Of a stretch of DNA of 64,000 nt, positions 29,015 to 39,206 are shown piece after piece. The first letter of the stretch is position 1; the number at the start of each line of letters is the position of its first letter. A program made the translations under genes and the position numbers. The stretch lies in NCBI GenBank assembly GCA_947464275.1, contig CANHVU010000015.1, forward strand, positions 17,256 through 81,255, in the 5' to 3' direction. Source of the stretch: Bacteroidota bacterium. Its GTDB lineage: Bacteria > Bacteroidota > Bacteroidia > UKL13-3. The notes beneath the pieces are model-generated. The model did not search any database. It saw only the letters and a program-made list of their open reading frames with translations, and had not been told where the DNA came from.

Positions 29015-31648
29015 TTAAACTCCTAATTCTATATGGCCTAAATCTTCTTCTTCTTTCAGTTTCATTATTTGGTCTAATGCATCAGGAACCACATCGCTAC
29101 AAATGGTTATAAAACTGCCTTTTTTAGCATGTTTTATAGCATATTCTATGGCTTCTTTTTCCTTTTTAATAGTAGTAACCTTTTTGTTAGCATCTATTTG
29201 GCTAATACCTGTAGTCATTAAATCAATAATTTCTTCTTCAGTACGTCCACGTAGGTTTTTATCTTGTCTAATAATAATTTCATCAAACATTTTAGCAGCT
29301 ACTTTTCCTAAGTTAATGGTGTCTTCATCGCGTCTATCGCCCACACCTGCTATTACGCCCACTTTTTCAGTTGCATCTACTTTACCTAGCATTTCTGCTA
29401 TGGCTTCAAAACCCGCAGTATTGTGGGCATAGTCAACCATTACATCAAAGTTTTTAAAGCGGAAAATATTCATGCGTCCAGGAGTTTGTGCTGGGCCAGG
29501 AATAAAAGTAGCCAATGCCAAACGCATATCTTCTATTTTATAATTGCGTATAAATCCAGCTAAAACTACTGGCAAAATATTGGCAATATTATAAGTAGCT
29601 TTTCCTCCAAAAGTTAACGGCACATTTACTGCTTTTTCAACCCTAATTTTCCATGTTCCTTTGCAAATAGTTATGAAATCGTTTTCATAAATAGCGGCCA
29701 ATCCACCCGCAGCGGTATGTGCTTTTATGATTGGATTATTTTCGTCCATACTAAAAAATGCATGTTTGCAACGCAAATCTTTGGTCATGGCTGCGGTGTA
29801 TTTATTATCAGCATTTAATATGGCATAACCACCTGGCAATACACTTTCGGGCACCACGGCTTTTACTCTAGCCAATTGCTCAATGGTATCAATATCGCCC
29901 AAACCTAAATGGTCTTCGGCCACATTGGTAACAATGGCTATATCGCAATTATGGAATCCTAAACCTGAACGTAAAATACCACCACGCGCACATTCTAAAA
30001 CTGCAAAATCAACAGTTGGATCTTTTAACACAAACTCAGCACTTACTGGTCCTGTGCAGTCGCCACGCATCATTAATTGGTTTTGAATATAAACACCATC
30101 GGTAGTGGTATAACCCACTTTGTGTCCCATGGTTTTTACCATGTGTGCCATTAAGCGAGTAGTAGTAGTTTTTCCATTGGTTCCCGATACGGCTATAATT
30201 GGAATACGTGCCGAGGTTCCTGGGGGATACAACATATCAATAACAGGTTCTGCTATATTGCGTGGCAATCCTTCTGCCGGATCAATATGCATACGGAAAC
30301 CTGGTGCAGCATTTACTTCAATAACACCTCCACCTGATTCGGCTACAGGTTCTGAAAGTGTATTAGCCATAATATCAATACCACAAATATCTAATCCAAT
30401 AATGCGAGCAATGCGCTCACACATAAAAATATTATCAGGATGAACCAAATCGGTTACATCAGTAGCTGTTCCACCTGTTGAAAGATTAGCAGTTGGCTTT
30501 AACCAAAGTTCTTCACCTGCAGGTAAAACAGTATCTAAAGTATAATTATGTTTTTCTAAAATGTCTAAAGTAAATTGATCAATTTTGATACTGGTTAAAG
30601 TTTTTTCATGACCATATCCTCTTCGTGGGTCTTGGTTGGTTATATCAATTAACTCTTCAATGGTATGTTTGCCATCGCCTGTTACAGCAGCTGGCTTGCG
30701 AATAGCAGCAGCTACAAACTTGTAGTTAATAACCAATACACGGTGGTCTAAACCAGTAATAAATTTTTCTACAATAACTCCGCGTGAATATTTTTTTGCT
30801 GCTTCCAAACCCTTTACCGCATCTTCCCAATTATTAATATTGGTGGTAGCACCTTTACCATGATTGCCATCTACAGGTTTGGTAACAATTGGATATTTTA
30901 TACTTTCAATAGCTGCTTGTAGGCCTTCTTCACCATATACTATTCTACCTTTTGGAACAGGAATTTCGGCTGCGCCTAATAAGTTTTTAGTTTCTTCTTT
31001 ATCGCAAGCTATATCTACAGCTATGCTTCCTGTGGTACTTGCTATAGTAGCTCTTATACGTCTTTGGTTAACACCATAACCTAATTGTACCAAAGAGTTG
31101 CGGTTTAACCTAATGTATGGAATACCTCTTGCCACTGCTTCGTCTACTATACAACCTGTGCTTGGTCCAAGGCGTTCGTCTTCGCGTATTTCACGTAATT
31201 CTTGAATGTCGGCAGCTAAGTCGTATTCGTTACCAAGTATCAAAGCCTCAGCTATTCTAACTGCTGCGCGTGCAGCAAATACGCCAGCCTTTTCTTCCAT
31301 GTAGCTAAACACAACATTGTAAATTCCTTCTTTACCTGTAGAACGGGTTCGGCCAAAGCCTGTTTCCATTCCTGCCAAAGTTTGAATTTCTAATGCTATA
31401 TGTTCAATTACGTGACCCATCCATGTTCCATCTTTTACTCTGCTAAAAAAACCTCCAGGTTGTCCAACAGAACATCTATGACTAAACATAGTAGGAAACA
31501 TTTTTTCCAAACGCTCACTAAAACCATCAATTTTATTGGTTGGCTTTTGTTCTAAATCTTCTAAATCTAGACGCATTTGAATCAGTTTATGTCTACGAAC
31601 ACTCCAATAGTTTGGTCCGCGCATGGTTTTAATGTCAAGTATTTTCAT
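29015..31648 (-). CDS. cphA: Cyanophycin synthetase
   Basis: 877 residues, the usual length. The N-terminal domain (about 1-160) is followed by an ATP-grasp domain (about 205-470: IPVPKGRIVYGEEG, TKPVDGNHGKGATT). A Mur-ligase-like domain comes last, with P-loop AVSGTNGKTTTTRLM near 483-497, ECARGGILRSGLG and PGPAQTPGRMN. CphA polymerises Asp and Arg into cyanophycin (multi-L-arginyl-poly-L-aspartate), a nitrogen and carbon reserve, using ATP. No cyanophycinase or isoaspartyl dipeptidase gene lies in this window. It stands alone between convergent and divergent neighbours. Confidence 0.94.
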   Translation of the reverse strand: MKILDIKTMRGPNYWSVRRHKLIQMRLDLEDLEQKPTNKIDGFSERLEKMFPTMFSHRCSVGQPGGFFSRVKDGTWMGHVIEHIALEIQTLAGMETGFGRTRSTGKEGIYNVVFSYMEEKAGVFAARAAVRIAEALILGNEYDLAADIQELREIREDERLGPSTGCIVDEAVARGIPYIRLNRNSLVQLGYGVNQRRIRATIASTTGSIAVDIACDKEETKNLLGAAEIPVPKGRIVYGEEGLQAAIESIKYPIVTKPVDGNHGKGATTNINNWEDAVKGLEAAKKYSRGVIVEKFITGLDHRVLVINYKFVAAAIRKPAAVTGDGKHTIEELIDITNQDPRRGYGHEKTLTSIKIDQFTLDILEKHNYTLDTVLPAGEELWLKPTANLSTGGTATDVTDLVHPDNIFMCERIARIIGLDICGIDIMANTLSEPVAESGGGVIEVNAAPGFRMHIDPAEGLPRNIAEPVIDMLYPPGTSARIPIIAVSGTNGKTTTTRLMAHMVKTMGHKVGYTTTDGVYIQNQLMMRGDCTGPVSAEFVLKDPTVDFAVLECARGGILRSGLGFHNCDIAIVTNVAEDHLGLGDIDTIEQLARVKAVVPESVLPGGYAILNADNKYTAAMTKDLRCKHAFFSMDENNPIIKAHTAAGGLAAIYENDFITICKGTWKIRVEKAVNVPLTFGGKATYNIANILPVVLAGFIRNYKIEDMRLALATFIPGPAQTPGRMNIFRFKNFDVMVDYAHNTAGFEAIAEMLGKVDATEKVGVIAGVGDRRDEDTINLGKVAAKMFDEIIIRQDKNLRGRTEEEIIDLMTTGISQIDANKKVTTIKKEKEAIEYAIKHAKKGSFITICSDVVPDALDQIMKLKEEEDLGHIELGV

Positions 31649-31824
31649 ATAGCTAATTATATTTTTTTGTAATTATAGTAATTGTTTTTATAAAATGGAT
31701 AAAAAGATTATTTTTATTAAATGAAAATAAATTGTTTTTGCTAAAAATAATTCATGGTTAATTAAACCAAACCAAGAAAATACTTGTCAATGTAATAAAA
31801 TTTGAATTGAATCGTTTTAAAAAA

Positions 31825-33297
31825 ATGGAGAGAATTTTTACAGTAATTATTTTAAGTTTTATGTTTTTAAAATTGCAAGCCCAAGCGGTTTTGCAGTTAA
31901 AACAATTGCCAAGCAATACACCTCGCGATGCCCGTTTTTCTATTATATGTGAGCAAAATAATTGGAATGCTACTGCTGATAGTGCTTATTATTTTAAAAA
32001 AGTGAAAAATACTTGGGTTTTAAATTTACCTACCATTTCCGATACTTTTTATTTTAAAATTACTAGATGTTCAAATTTAGGTATAGAGGCTGATTCAGCC
32101 TTTAACGAAATAGAGAACAGAATAATTTATCCGAAACAAGTTGGTAAAATAGACTTAAAAATAAGCAATTGGATTGACTTTAAAAAGGAACATTCAGCTA
32201 CCGATAATGTGGAGGTGGTAACAGATAGTTTTTATTCAAAAAATTTAGGTTATAGTAAAAAAATATGGATTTATTTACCAAACGATTATTACAAGGATAA
32301 ACTCAAACGTTTTCCAGTTATTTATGCTTTGCAAGGTCAAAATGCTTTTGATAATTATACAGCCGATGCCACTGAATGGCGCATAGATGAAACTTTAAGA
32401 AGCTTACAATTTAAAAACGATAACGGCTGCATGGTAGTAGCAATTGAAAATAATAAAAAGTTAGCCGATCGTGAGACTGATTATTTTTATAAGGGTTTTT
32501 TGAAAAGTGATACTTCATTAGCATTGGATTTTGAATATTTTATTGTAAATGAGTTAAAAAATTATATTGACTCAGCATATAAAACAAAAAAGTACAGAGA
32601 TTATAACGCAATTATTGGTGCAGGTAAATATGCATCATTTGCTTTGGCTGTGGCCTTAAGCAATCAGTTTAGTTTTAGTAAAGTGGGTATGTTTTCGCCT
32701 ATTTTTACTAATAAAGATTCGCTGTTTTCATTGTATGTTGATGAAAAAAGAAATTGGTCGATGAAAGTTTTTATTACTATTGGAAGTAATGATACTATAG
32801 GGAAGCCCGAAGTGGTAGATGATTTAGTAAGCCATTTACTTGAAAATTGTGATTTTTTTGATTCAGAAGTAAATATTGTTCCTAAAGCCAAAGGAAATCA
32901 CAATGAAACCTTTTGGGCTGGTATGTTTAAACCAGCCTATTTATGGCTTTTTGAAGGTTCTAATTATCCTAAATCAAATGATAAATTTAATAATTTTAAT
33001 AGCTTTGATCGTGAAATTACAGCTAAGGTTTATCCTAATCCTGCCACCACTAATATTTCTATTGAAACAGATGCACCTACTATAAAAATAATTGATGAAC
33101 ATGGTAATTTTATTAAAGATGTTCCAATTGCTTTACCTAATAGAATAAGTTTTGCTAATAAAGGTATAACCATAAACAAAGTGGAAGTAAAAAAAGTGGA
33201 TTTAAATATCAGCGACTTGAAAAGAGGAAATTATTATGTGGTATTTACTGATAACAGCATCAAAAAGTCAATTAGTAGAACTTTAATTGTTCAATAA
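31825..33297 (+). CDS. Secreted esterase-like protein with C-terminal sorting-type domain
   Basis: 490 residues from ATG 31825; a TTG at 31807 adds six polar residues before the signal peptide MERIFTVIILSFMFLKLQAQ. After a beta-sandwich-like N-terminal part (about 20-130), a catalytic region at about 135-390 resembles the esterase D / enterochelin esterase family: SKKIWIYLPNDYYKDKLKRF, PVIYALQGQNAFDNYTADAT, and AKGNHNETFWAGMF supplying the His. The nucleophile elbow is unusual: AIIGAGKYASF has Gly-Ala-Gly where G-x-S-x-G is expected, so activity may be lost. The C-terminal ~85 residues (AKVYPNPATTNISIETD) are a type A T9SS-like domain with an internal insertion. Confidence 0.75.
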   Translation: MERIFTVIILSFMFLKLQAQAVLQLKQLPSNTPRDARFSIICEQNNWNATADSAYYFKKVKNTWVLNLPTISDTFYFKITRCSNLGIEADSAFNEIENRIIYPKQVGKIDLKISNWIDFKKEHSATDNVEVVTDSFYSKNLGYSKKIWIYLPNDYYKDKLKRFPVIYALQGQNAFDNYTADATEWRIDETLRSLQFKNDNGCMVVAIENNKKLADRETDYFYKGFLKSDTSLALDFEYFIVNELKNYIDSAYKTKKYRDYNAIIGAGKYASFALAVALSNQFSFSKVGMFSPIFTNKDSLFSLYVDEKRNWSMKVFITIGSNDTIGKPEVVDDLVSHLLENCDFFDSEVNIVPKAKGNHNETFWAGMFKPAYLWLFEGSNYPKSNDKFNNFNSFDREITAKVYPNPATTNISIETDAPTIKIIDEHGNFIKDVPIALPNRISFANKGITINKVEVKKVDLNISDLKRGNYYVVFTDNSIKKSISRTLIVQ

Positions 33298-33303
33298 AAT
33301 TAA

Positions 33304-33333
33304 TTGTAATTTACCATAATTGGGTTATTTTTG
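33304..33333 (+). promoter_or_regulatory. Promoter of ald: TTG-N19-TATTTTTG
   Basis: A -33 TTG at 33304-33306, a 19-bp spacer, and a -7 TATTTTTG at 33326-33333. This matches the Bacteroidota consensus in both sequence and spacing. The start codon at 33355 would follow a leader of roughly 16 nt. Confidence 0.5.
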
Positions 33334-33354
33334 AACTATTGCCCAAAACTCATT

Positions 33355-34575
33355 ATGGATCAACATTTCGGATTTTCAGAACTTGCCAAACAAGCATCAT
33401 TACAGCCTAAAGAAGCATTGCTTGAAAAGCATAATCCAAACCATGTTTTATATATTGGTGTGCCTAAAGAAACTACCTTGCAAGAAGGTAGAATTCCATT
33501 AACGCCTTCATCTATTCAGCTCTTAGTAAATAATGGCAATGAAGTTTGGATTGAAACAGGTGCGGGTAAAAATGCACATTTTACCGATAAAGATTTTAGT
33601 GAAGTAGGTGCAAAAATTTGCTTTAGTAAAGAAGAGGTTTTTAAAGCAAATATTATTTTAAAAGTTGAACCACCTACCGAAGAGGAAATAAATTTACTTA
33701 CACCACAACATTTGTTAATTTCAGCATTGCAGCATGCTAGTAAAAGTGAAACTTTTATGAAACAATTGATGCAAAAAAAGTTAACTGCTTTAGCTTACGA
33801 AAACTTGAAAGATAGTGATGGTTTATTCCCAGTAATAAGAAGTTTAAGTGAAATTGCAGGTACTACTTCTATAAGTATTGCCGATGAATTATTGAGTTCA
33901 ACTTATGGTGGAAAAGGTGAAATGCTTGGAGGTGCCACTGGCATACCACCAACCGAAATTGTAATTATAGGAGCAGGAACAGTAGGGGAGTATGCTGCCA
34001 AATCCGCAATAGGCAAAGGAGTTACCGTTAAAGTGTTTGATTATTCATTGTCAAAATTACGCAGAATCCAAGATAATTTACGCAGTAGCATTTTTACTAG
34101 TTTGTTACATCCAAAAATAATTTGCAAAGCATTACAAACTGCTGATGTAGTAATTGGTTGTATGCGCAGCGAAGATGGCAGAAGCCCAATAATAGTAACC
34201 GAAGAAATGGTTAGTCAAATGAAACCAATGTCGGTTATTATAGATATCAGCATAGATCAAGGTGGTATTTTTGAAACAAGTGAAACGACCACTTTGAAAA
34301 ATCCAACTTTTATAAAACACGATGTAATTCATTATTGTGTTCCAAATATTACCAGTCGTGTTTGCCGCACTGCCAGTTATGCTTTAAGTAATGTATTTAC
34401 ACCATTGCTACTCAAATTAGCCGATGCCAAAGATATTCCTACTTTTTTATACAATAATGCAGGTGTGAGAAATGGTGTTTATGTATACAGAGGCAATTTA
34501 ACCAATAAGCATATTGGTAAGCGCTTAAATATTTACCATAAAGACATTGATTTATTACTTTCGGCACACATTTAA
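33355..34575 (+). CDS. ald: Alanine dehydrogenase
   Basis: 406 residues from ATG 33355; a TTG at 33331 lies inside the likely promoter. The N-terminal substrate domain has GVPKETTLQEGRIPLTP near 40-56. The Rossmann domain has VIIGAGTVGEYAAKSAIGKG near 203-222, followed by IDISIDQGGIFETSETTTL and HYCVPNITSRVCRTASYALS. This is the Bacteroidota form of the alanine dehydrogenase / transhydrogenase family, with an N-terminal extension of about 30 residues. It interconverts L-alanine and pyruvate plus ammonium with NAD. The downstream Rieske gene starts on the next base, so they form an operon. Confidence 0.88.
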   Translation: MDQHFGFSELAKQASLQPKEALLEKHNPNHVLYIGVPKETTLQEGRIPLTPSSIQLLVNNGNEVWIETGAGKNAHFTDKDFSEVGAKICFSKEEVFKANIILKVEPPTEEEINLLTPQHLLISALQHASKSETFMKQLMQKKLTALAYENLKDSDGLFPVIRSLSEIAGTTSISIADELLSSTYGGKGEMLGGATGIPPTEIVIIGAGTVGEYAAKSAIGKGVTVKVFDYSLSKLRRIQDNLRSSIFTSLLHPKIICKALQTADVVIGCMRSEDGRSPIIVTEEMVSQMKPMSVIIDISIDQGGIFETSETTTLKNPTFIKHDVIHYCVPNITSRVCRTASYALSNVFTPLLLKLADAKDIPTFLYNNAGVRNGVYVYRGNLTNKHIGKRLNIYHKDIDLLLSAHI

Positions 34576-34929
34576 ATGGCTACACAATTTTATAAAATTT
34601 ACGATTTTAAATTAGATGGCCCTGAACCACAAGCCATCAACTCAGTAAGAACAATTGATATAGAAGGTAAACGTATTTGTTTAACTCGTTTGCACGATGG
34701 TTACTTTGCTATGGACGATAAATGTCCGCATGCTGGTGCTCCGCTTGGTGGTGGCAAATGTGATGAAAACGAACAAGTAGTTTGTCCTATTCATCGTTAT
34801 AAATACAATCCGCGCACAGGTAAAGGAAACGGCACACAAGGTGATTATGTTCAAACTTATCCCACAGAATTAAGGAAAGATGGAGTTTATGTTGGCTTAA
34901 CTGTTAAGTGGTGGAAAAAGTATATTTAA
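34576..34929 (+). CDS. Rieske [2Fe-2S] domain protein
   Basis: 117 residues, a single Rieske fold. The cluster ligands are visible: C50-P-H52 and C70-P-I-H73 in DKCPHAGAPLGGG and VVCPIHRYKYN. No TM or signal peptide is present, so this is a small cytoplasmic ferredoxin-like or NirD-like electron carrier rather than part of a bc1 complex. Its ATG follows the ald stop without a gap, which suggests tight coupling. The redox partner is unknown; alanine dehydrogenase itself does not need one. Confidence 0.88.
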   Translation: MATQFYKIYDFKLDGPEPQAINSVRTIDIEGKRICLTRLHDGYFAMDDKCPHAGAPLGGGKCDENEQVVCPIHRYKYNPRTGKGNGTQGDYVQTYPTELRKDGVYVGLTVKWWKKYI

Positions 34930-34984
34930 CACACCTTATTTTAAGATTTAACTGAATATTAGAAACATTTTCTATTAAAGAAAT

Positions 34985-36322
34985 CTAAACGACATTTTCT
35001 TTTATTTCTTCCAAAATTGATTTAGCAATTTCATCGGCTATTTGGTTTTGTTGTTCTTCGGTTAGAGATTGGTGGTAAAGAAATTCCAGATTTTTTTGTC
35101 CTTTTATTGAAGAAATTTGAATTGAATATTTATAATGTGAAAAATAAAAATAAATATGTTTAGATAAATCAAATGAATTGATGCCATTATTTTTATATCC
35201 TTTGTAAATAAAATGAAAATAAAAATCATTAATGCTATCACCTTCAACCAGCCTCGATAAAAGTAGTTTTATAGCGCTCTGTTTATTTATTATTAAAAAA
35301 GCCCCATGAAATGATAGGCCTTTATTTATGCCCAAATGAATCTCGTTTGACATAAATAAATCATTGAATTTATTTACTTTTTCGAATACTTTATCAGTCA
35401 ATAAATCAATGTTAATTGTAATGAGTTCATATAAAATAGAATTATCTTTTTGAACTTCCACACTCTCTTGCTTCCTATTTCTTTTTAAAAGTTCTATTTC
35501 TTTGTCCAGATCATCAGGTTCTTCCAAGCTTTCATTATTGGCTGCTTTTATTTGCAGTTGTAAACTCCATTTCAATTGTTCAGTAATATAATCTACAGAA
35601 GCCTTTATATCTCATGTGTCTGCCTTATTTAAAGCCAATAAATAGTTGGCTTTGTCCGCGCTTTTTATAATTACTGGTGGCAAATTATGTTTCAACAAAA
35701 CATAGTTCATAAGCAAACGAGCCACTCTACCATTGCCATCATCAAAAGGATGAATTCTAACAAAGCGATAATGTAAATAAGCCGCTAAATCTTCAGGGGA
35801 AAGTTCATTTTCGTTATTATACCAATTCACCAATTCTTCCATTTTTGCGGCTACCTCTTCAGGCTTTGCATAATGAAACATTTCTCCATTTTGTAACCTA
35901 ACAGAGTTCGGAAATTTTTTATATTGTCCTGTTTCAATGAGTCTTCTGGTATTTTGTCCATCAATAGTTTGGGCTTCTTTATAAAATGGCCTCACTAAAA
36001 TAATTTCGTTTAGTTCTCTTATAAAATTTTCAGTTAAAGGCTTTTGTTTGTTGTTGGCTTCATCTTGAACAAATTTAATTGCTACATCATGCGCTTTCAT
36101 CTCTTCATACTCACGCATATCCTTTTCACCCGTAGCTTTATCAAAAAAAAGTAATAGCTCAGTTTGTCCATAAGTAAGCGTATTCCCTTCAATGTGATTA
36201 CTATTATAATTCCATTCTAGTCTGAATTTCTTCCAAATTTTTTCCTTTTGCTCACCAGATAATTCAGGTAATTTATTTAGTTCAGCTTTTAAAGAAGTGA
36301 TAGAATTAATTAGATTGTTCAT
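34985..36322 (-). pseudogene. Fic/DOC family AMPylase gene interrupted by one in-frame TGA
   Basis: Reading from ATG 36322, the first 236 codons give a class II-type Fic protein: inhibitory SNHIEGN (S41, E45, G46, N47) and catalytic HPFDDGNGR (H191-R199). A TGA at 35612-35614 ends the frame after ALNKADT. The same frame then continues without shift for another 208 codons (DIKASVDYITEQLKWSLQLQ, then EEPDDLDKEIELLKR...), exactly the kind of C-terminal half expected after ADT in this Fic subfamily. A single base change (TGA from GGA or similar) explains it. The catalytic core upstream is complete, so a truncated active product is possible. Fic proteins AMPylate target hydroxyls using ATP. Confidence 0.85.
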
Positions 36323-36498
36323 AAAGATTTTTTTACTGCTATTGCAAATAAAAGCATTTTAATTGCAAAATTAGTTCAAGAGTTTTTTTTCAAAGATTGA
36401 TTGATTATTTATATACGATATACAGCAAACATTTTATTGATAATTTTGCCAATTATTTTTCCTTAAACTTGCACTCATTTTATAAGTAAAAATAAACC

Positions 36499-38985
36499 TT
36501 GCAGTTCAATCCATTCCAATATAATTTACCTGTTGCCGATATTATTAACGAGGTAAAAAACCATTTAAACAACTCCAATACTTTAATAGTTAATGCGCCT
36601 CCGGGAGCAGGAAAAAGTACGCTTTTGCCTTTAACTTTATTGGAAGAAACTTGGTTAGCTGGCAAAAAAATTATTATGTTGGAGCCTCGCAGGTTGGCGG
36701 CTAAAAGCATAGCAAGCCGTATGGCTGAACTTTGGGGCGATAAAGTGGGTGAAACCATTGGTTACCGCATTCGATTTGAAAACAGAATTAGTGCACAAAC
36801 AAAAATTGAAGTAGTAACAGAAGGTATTTTAACCCGCATGTTACATTCCGATAATGCTCTAGAAAATGTGGGTTTGGTTATTTTTGACGAGTTCCATGAA
36901 CGCAGTTTGTTTGCCGATGTAGCTTTAGCTTTGTGCCGCGAAGCACAACAAATTTTAAGGCCTGACTTGCGCATTATGGTGATGTCGGCTACTTTGAATA
37001 TGCCTCAATTAACTGCTTTGTTAAACTGTCCTGTGGCTGTGAGTGAAGGAAAACAATATCCTGTTGAAATAAAATATGTAGGTGAGCAAGATCCGTTTTT
37101 GTTGCCCGAAACTACTTCACAAACCATTATAAAAGCAGTAAATGAAAACCCCGGAGATGTTTTGGTATTTTTACCAGGCGAAGGAGAAATTAGAAAATGC
37201 GCTGAATTATTAAAAGGAAAATTATTGGACTTTGCCATTCATCCGTTATATGGCCAATTGCCACAACGGGAACAATATGCAGCCATTATGCCCAATAAAA
37301 ACGGCAAACGAAAAGTGGTTTTAGCTACTTCTATAGCCGAAACAAGTTTGACCATTGAAGGAGTTAAAATTGTGATTGATACTGGCTTTGCACGAGTTTC
37401 TAAATTTGACCCAAAATCAGGTTTATCTCGCTTGGAAACTGTTTCAATCACCAAAGATTCAGCAGACCAAAGAGCTGGCCGAGCAGGAAGGTTAAGCCCA
37501 GGTGTTTGCTACCGAATGTGGACCAAAGCTACTCACGAACGATTGACTGAACACCGAACTCCAGAAATAATGGAAGCTGATTTAGCTGCATTGGTTTTAG
37601 ACATGGCCAAATGGGGTATTGGTAATATTGAAAACTTAACTTGGCTAACTTCTCCACCTAAAGCTGCTGTATCGCAAGCTGAAGAAGTGCTAACCAATTT
37701 AAATGCTTTAGATGCCAATAAACGCATTACAGAACATGGAAAAGAAATTCATCAATTGCCGTGCCATCCGCGCATTGCACACATGCTTTTAAAAGCCAAA
37801 CAAGATGATGCTATTGCTTTAGCTACCGACATTGCCGCCATTTTAGAAGAACGTGATCCATTGCCAAAAGACAGTGGAATTGACATAAACCTTCGTATTG
37901 AAGCATTGCGCAGAGGCCGTAAAAATAATAGTTTAGGAAATAGATTTAGCCGTATTGAAAAAGTTGCTGAATCATACCGAAAAATGTTGAACCAAGAAGT
38001 AGAAAATACTCCAGTTGATGATTTTGAAACGGGTTTACTTTTGGCTTATACTTATCCGGAACGCATCGCATTTGCAAGACCTGGCAATAATGCACAATTT
38101 CAATTAGCTAATGGAAAAATAGCTACCGCTGGTCATAGAGATAATTTAGCAAACGAACCTTGGCTTGCTGTTGCGCATATTGATACACGAGATGGTTTGG
38201 GTAAAATATTTATGGCATCGCCATTGAATCCAAAGGATTTGTTACCAATGGTAAAAGAGCGAGAAGTGATAACTTGGGATACCCGCAAAGGCGGACTAAT
38301 TGCCACAAAAGATTTACGTATTGGAAGCATTGTTTTACAATCAAAACCATTGCCTGCACCAAGTGCCGAACATTTGATAAATGCCATTTGCAATGCCATA
38401 AAAACTGAAGGAGAAACTTTGTTAAACTTCGATGAAACTTTTGTTCAGTTACAAAACAGAATATTGAGTTTACGCAAATGGAATGGAAACGAATGGCCTG
38501 ATGTAACTACCAATAACTTATTACAAACCAATAACGAATGGTTAGCACCTTATTTAACTCAAGTGAAAAAGCCTGAAGATTTAAAGAAAATAAATATAGC
38601 TGAAGCGCTGAAAAACAGTTTAAATTGGGAGTTACAACAATCCCTAGATAACCTTGCGCCAAGTAAAATAAATGTTCCTAGTGGCTCGAACATCACTATT
38701 GAATATTTGCCAAATGGTGATAGTCCTATTCTATCAGTTCGCTTGCAAGAAGTATTTGGCATGGCCGATACACCCACTCTTAATAATGGAAAAGTAAAAT
38801 TGGTAATGCATTTATTATCTCCAGGATTTAAGCCTGTGCAAGTAACTTCCGACTTAAAAAGTTTTTGGAACAACATTTATTTTGAAGTAAAAAAAGAATT
38901 GAAACGTAGGTATCCAAAACACGCTTGGCCCGATGATCCTTGGACTGAAAAAGCTGTAGCTAAAGGCGGGCCGAGGAGGTTTTGA
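36499..38985 (+). CDS. hrpB: ATP-dependent helicase HrpB
   Basis: 828 residues of the DEAH-type HrpB family. The P-loop NAPPGAGKST is at 32-41, DEFH at 130-133 (DEFHERSLFAD), followed by VMSATLN and a helicase C region ATSIAETSLTIEGVKIVID...DQRAGRAGRLSPG. The C-terminal HrpB domain ends in the family hallmark YPKHAWPDDPWTEKA. The start is a TTG at 36499: it is the only initiator upstream of the conserved FNPFQYNLPV segment, and a TAA lies two codons before it. It is a putative RNA or DNA helicase whose exact role is undefined. Confidence 0.92.
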   Translation: MQFNPFQYNLPVADIINEVKNHLNNSNTLIVNAPPGAGKSTLLPLTLLEETWLAGKKIIMLEPRRLAAKSIASRMAELWGDKVGETIGYRIRFENRISAQTKIEVVTEGILTRMLHSDNALENVGLVIFDEFHERSLFADVALALCREAQQILRPDLRIMVMSATLNMPQLTALLNCPVAVSEGKQYPVEIKYVGEQDPFLLPETTSQTIIKAVNENPGDVLVFLPGEGEIRKCAELLKGKLLDFAIHPLYGQLPQREQYAAIMPNKNGKRKVVLATSIAETSLTIEGVKIVIDTGFARVSKFDPKSGLSRLETVSITKDSADQRAGRAGRLSPGVCYRMWTKATHERLTEHRTPEIMEADLAALVLDMAKWGIGNIENLTWLTSPPKAAVSQAEEVLTNLNALDANKRITEHGKEIHQLPCHPRIAHMLLKAKQDDAIALATDIAAILEERDPLPKDSGIDINLRIEALRRGRKNNSLGNRFSRIEKVAESYRKMLNQEVENTPVDDFETGLLLAYTYPERIAFARPGNNAQFQLANGKIATAGHRDNLANEPWLAVAHIDTRDGLGKIFMASPLNPKDLLPMVKEREVITWDTRKGGLIATKDLRIGSIVLQSKPLPAPSAEHLINAICNAIKTEGETLLNFDETFVQLQNRILSLRKWNGNEWPDVTTNNLLQTNNEWLAPYLTQVKKPEDLKKINIAEALKNSLNWELQQSLDNLAPSKINVPSGSNITIEYLPNGDSPILSVRLQEVFGMADTPTLNNGKVKLVMHLLSPGFKPVQVTSDLKSFWNNIYFEVKKELKRRYPKHAWPDDPWTEKAVAKGGPRRF

Positions 38986-39206
38986 ATTTTAGCCACAGAT
39001 TACACAGAAATTTTAACCACAGAGGCTTGCACAGAGAGCACAATGGGATTAGTAACTTACAAGGAATTTTACAAAACAAAAAATAAAAGTTAATTCAAAG
39101 AGGAAAAATCTGCTAGTATCTGCGAAATCTGCGGGCAAAATTGTTATTGTTTCGCTTTGCTATAAAACCAACAACAGCAAAATAATTGACTCAAGGAAGT
39201 TTTAGT
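38986..39206. repeat. Degenerate intergenic repeat remnant (CCACAGATTACACAGA type)
   Basis: This stretch holds CCACAGATTACACAGAAATT, then CCACAGAGGC and CACAGAGAGCAC, then ATCTGCGAAATCTGCGGGC. Phrases of this type occur as dispersed non-coding repeats in many Bacteroidota genomes. It carries no ORF. Confidence 0.45.

Noticed and set aside
34985..35575. Separate hypothetical gene downstream of Fic
   Set aside because: It lies in the same frame as the Fic gene and reads on directly after one TGA. It has only a TTG start and is the C-terminal half of that gene.
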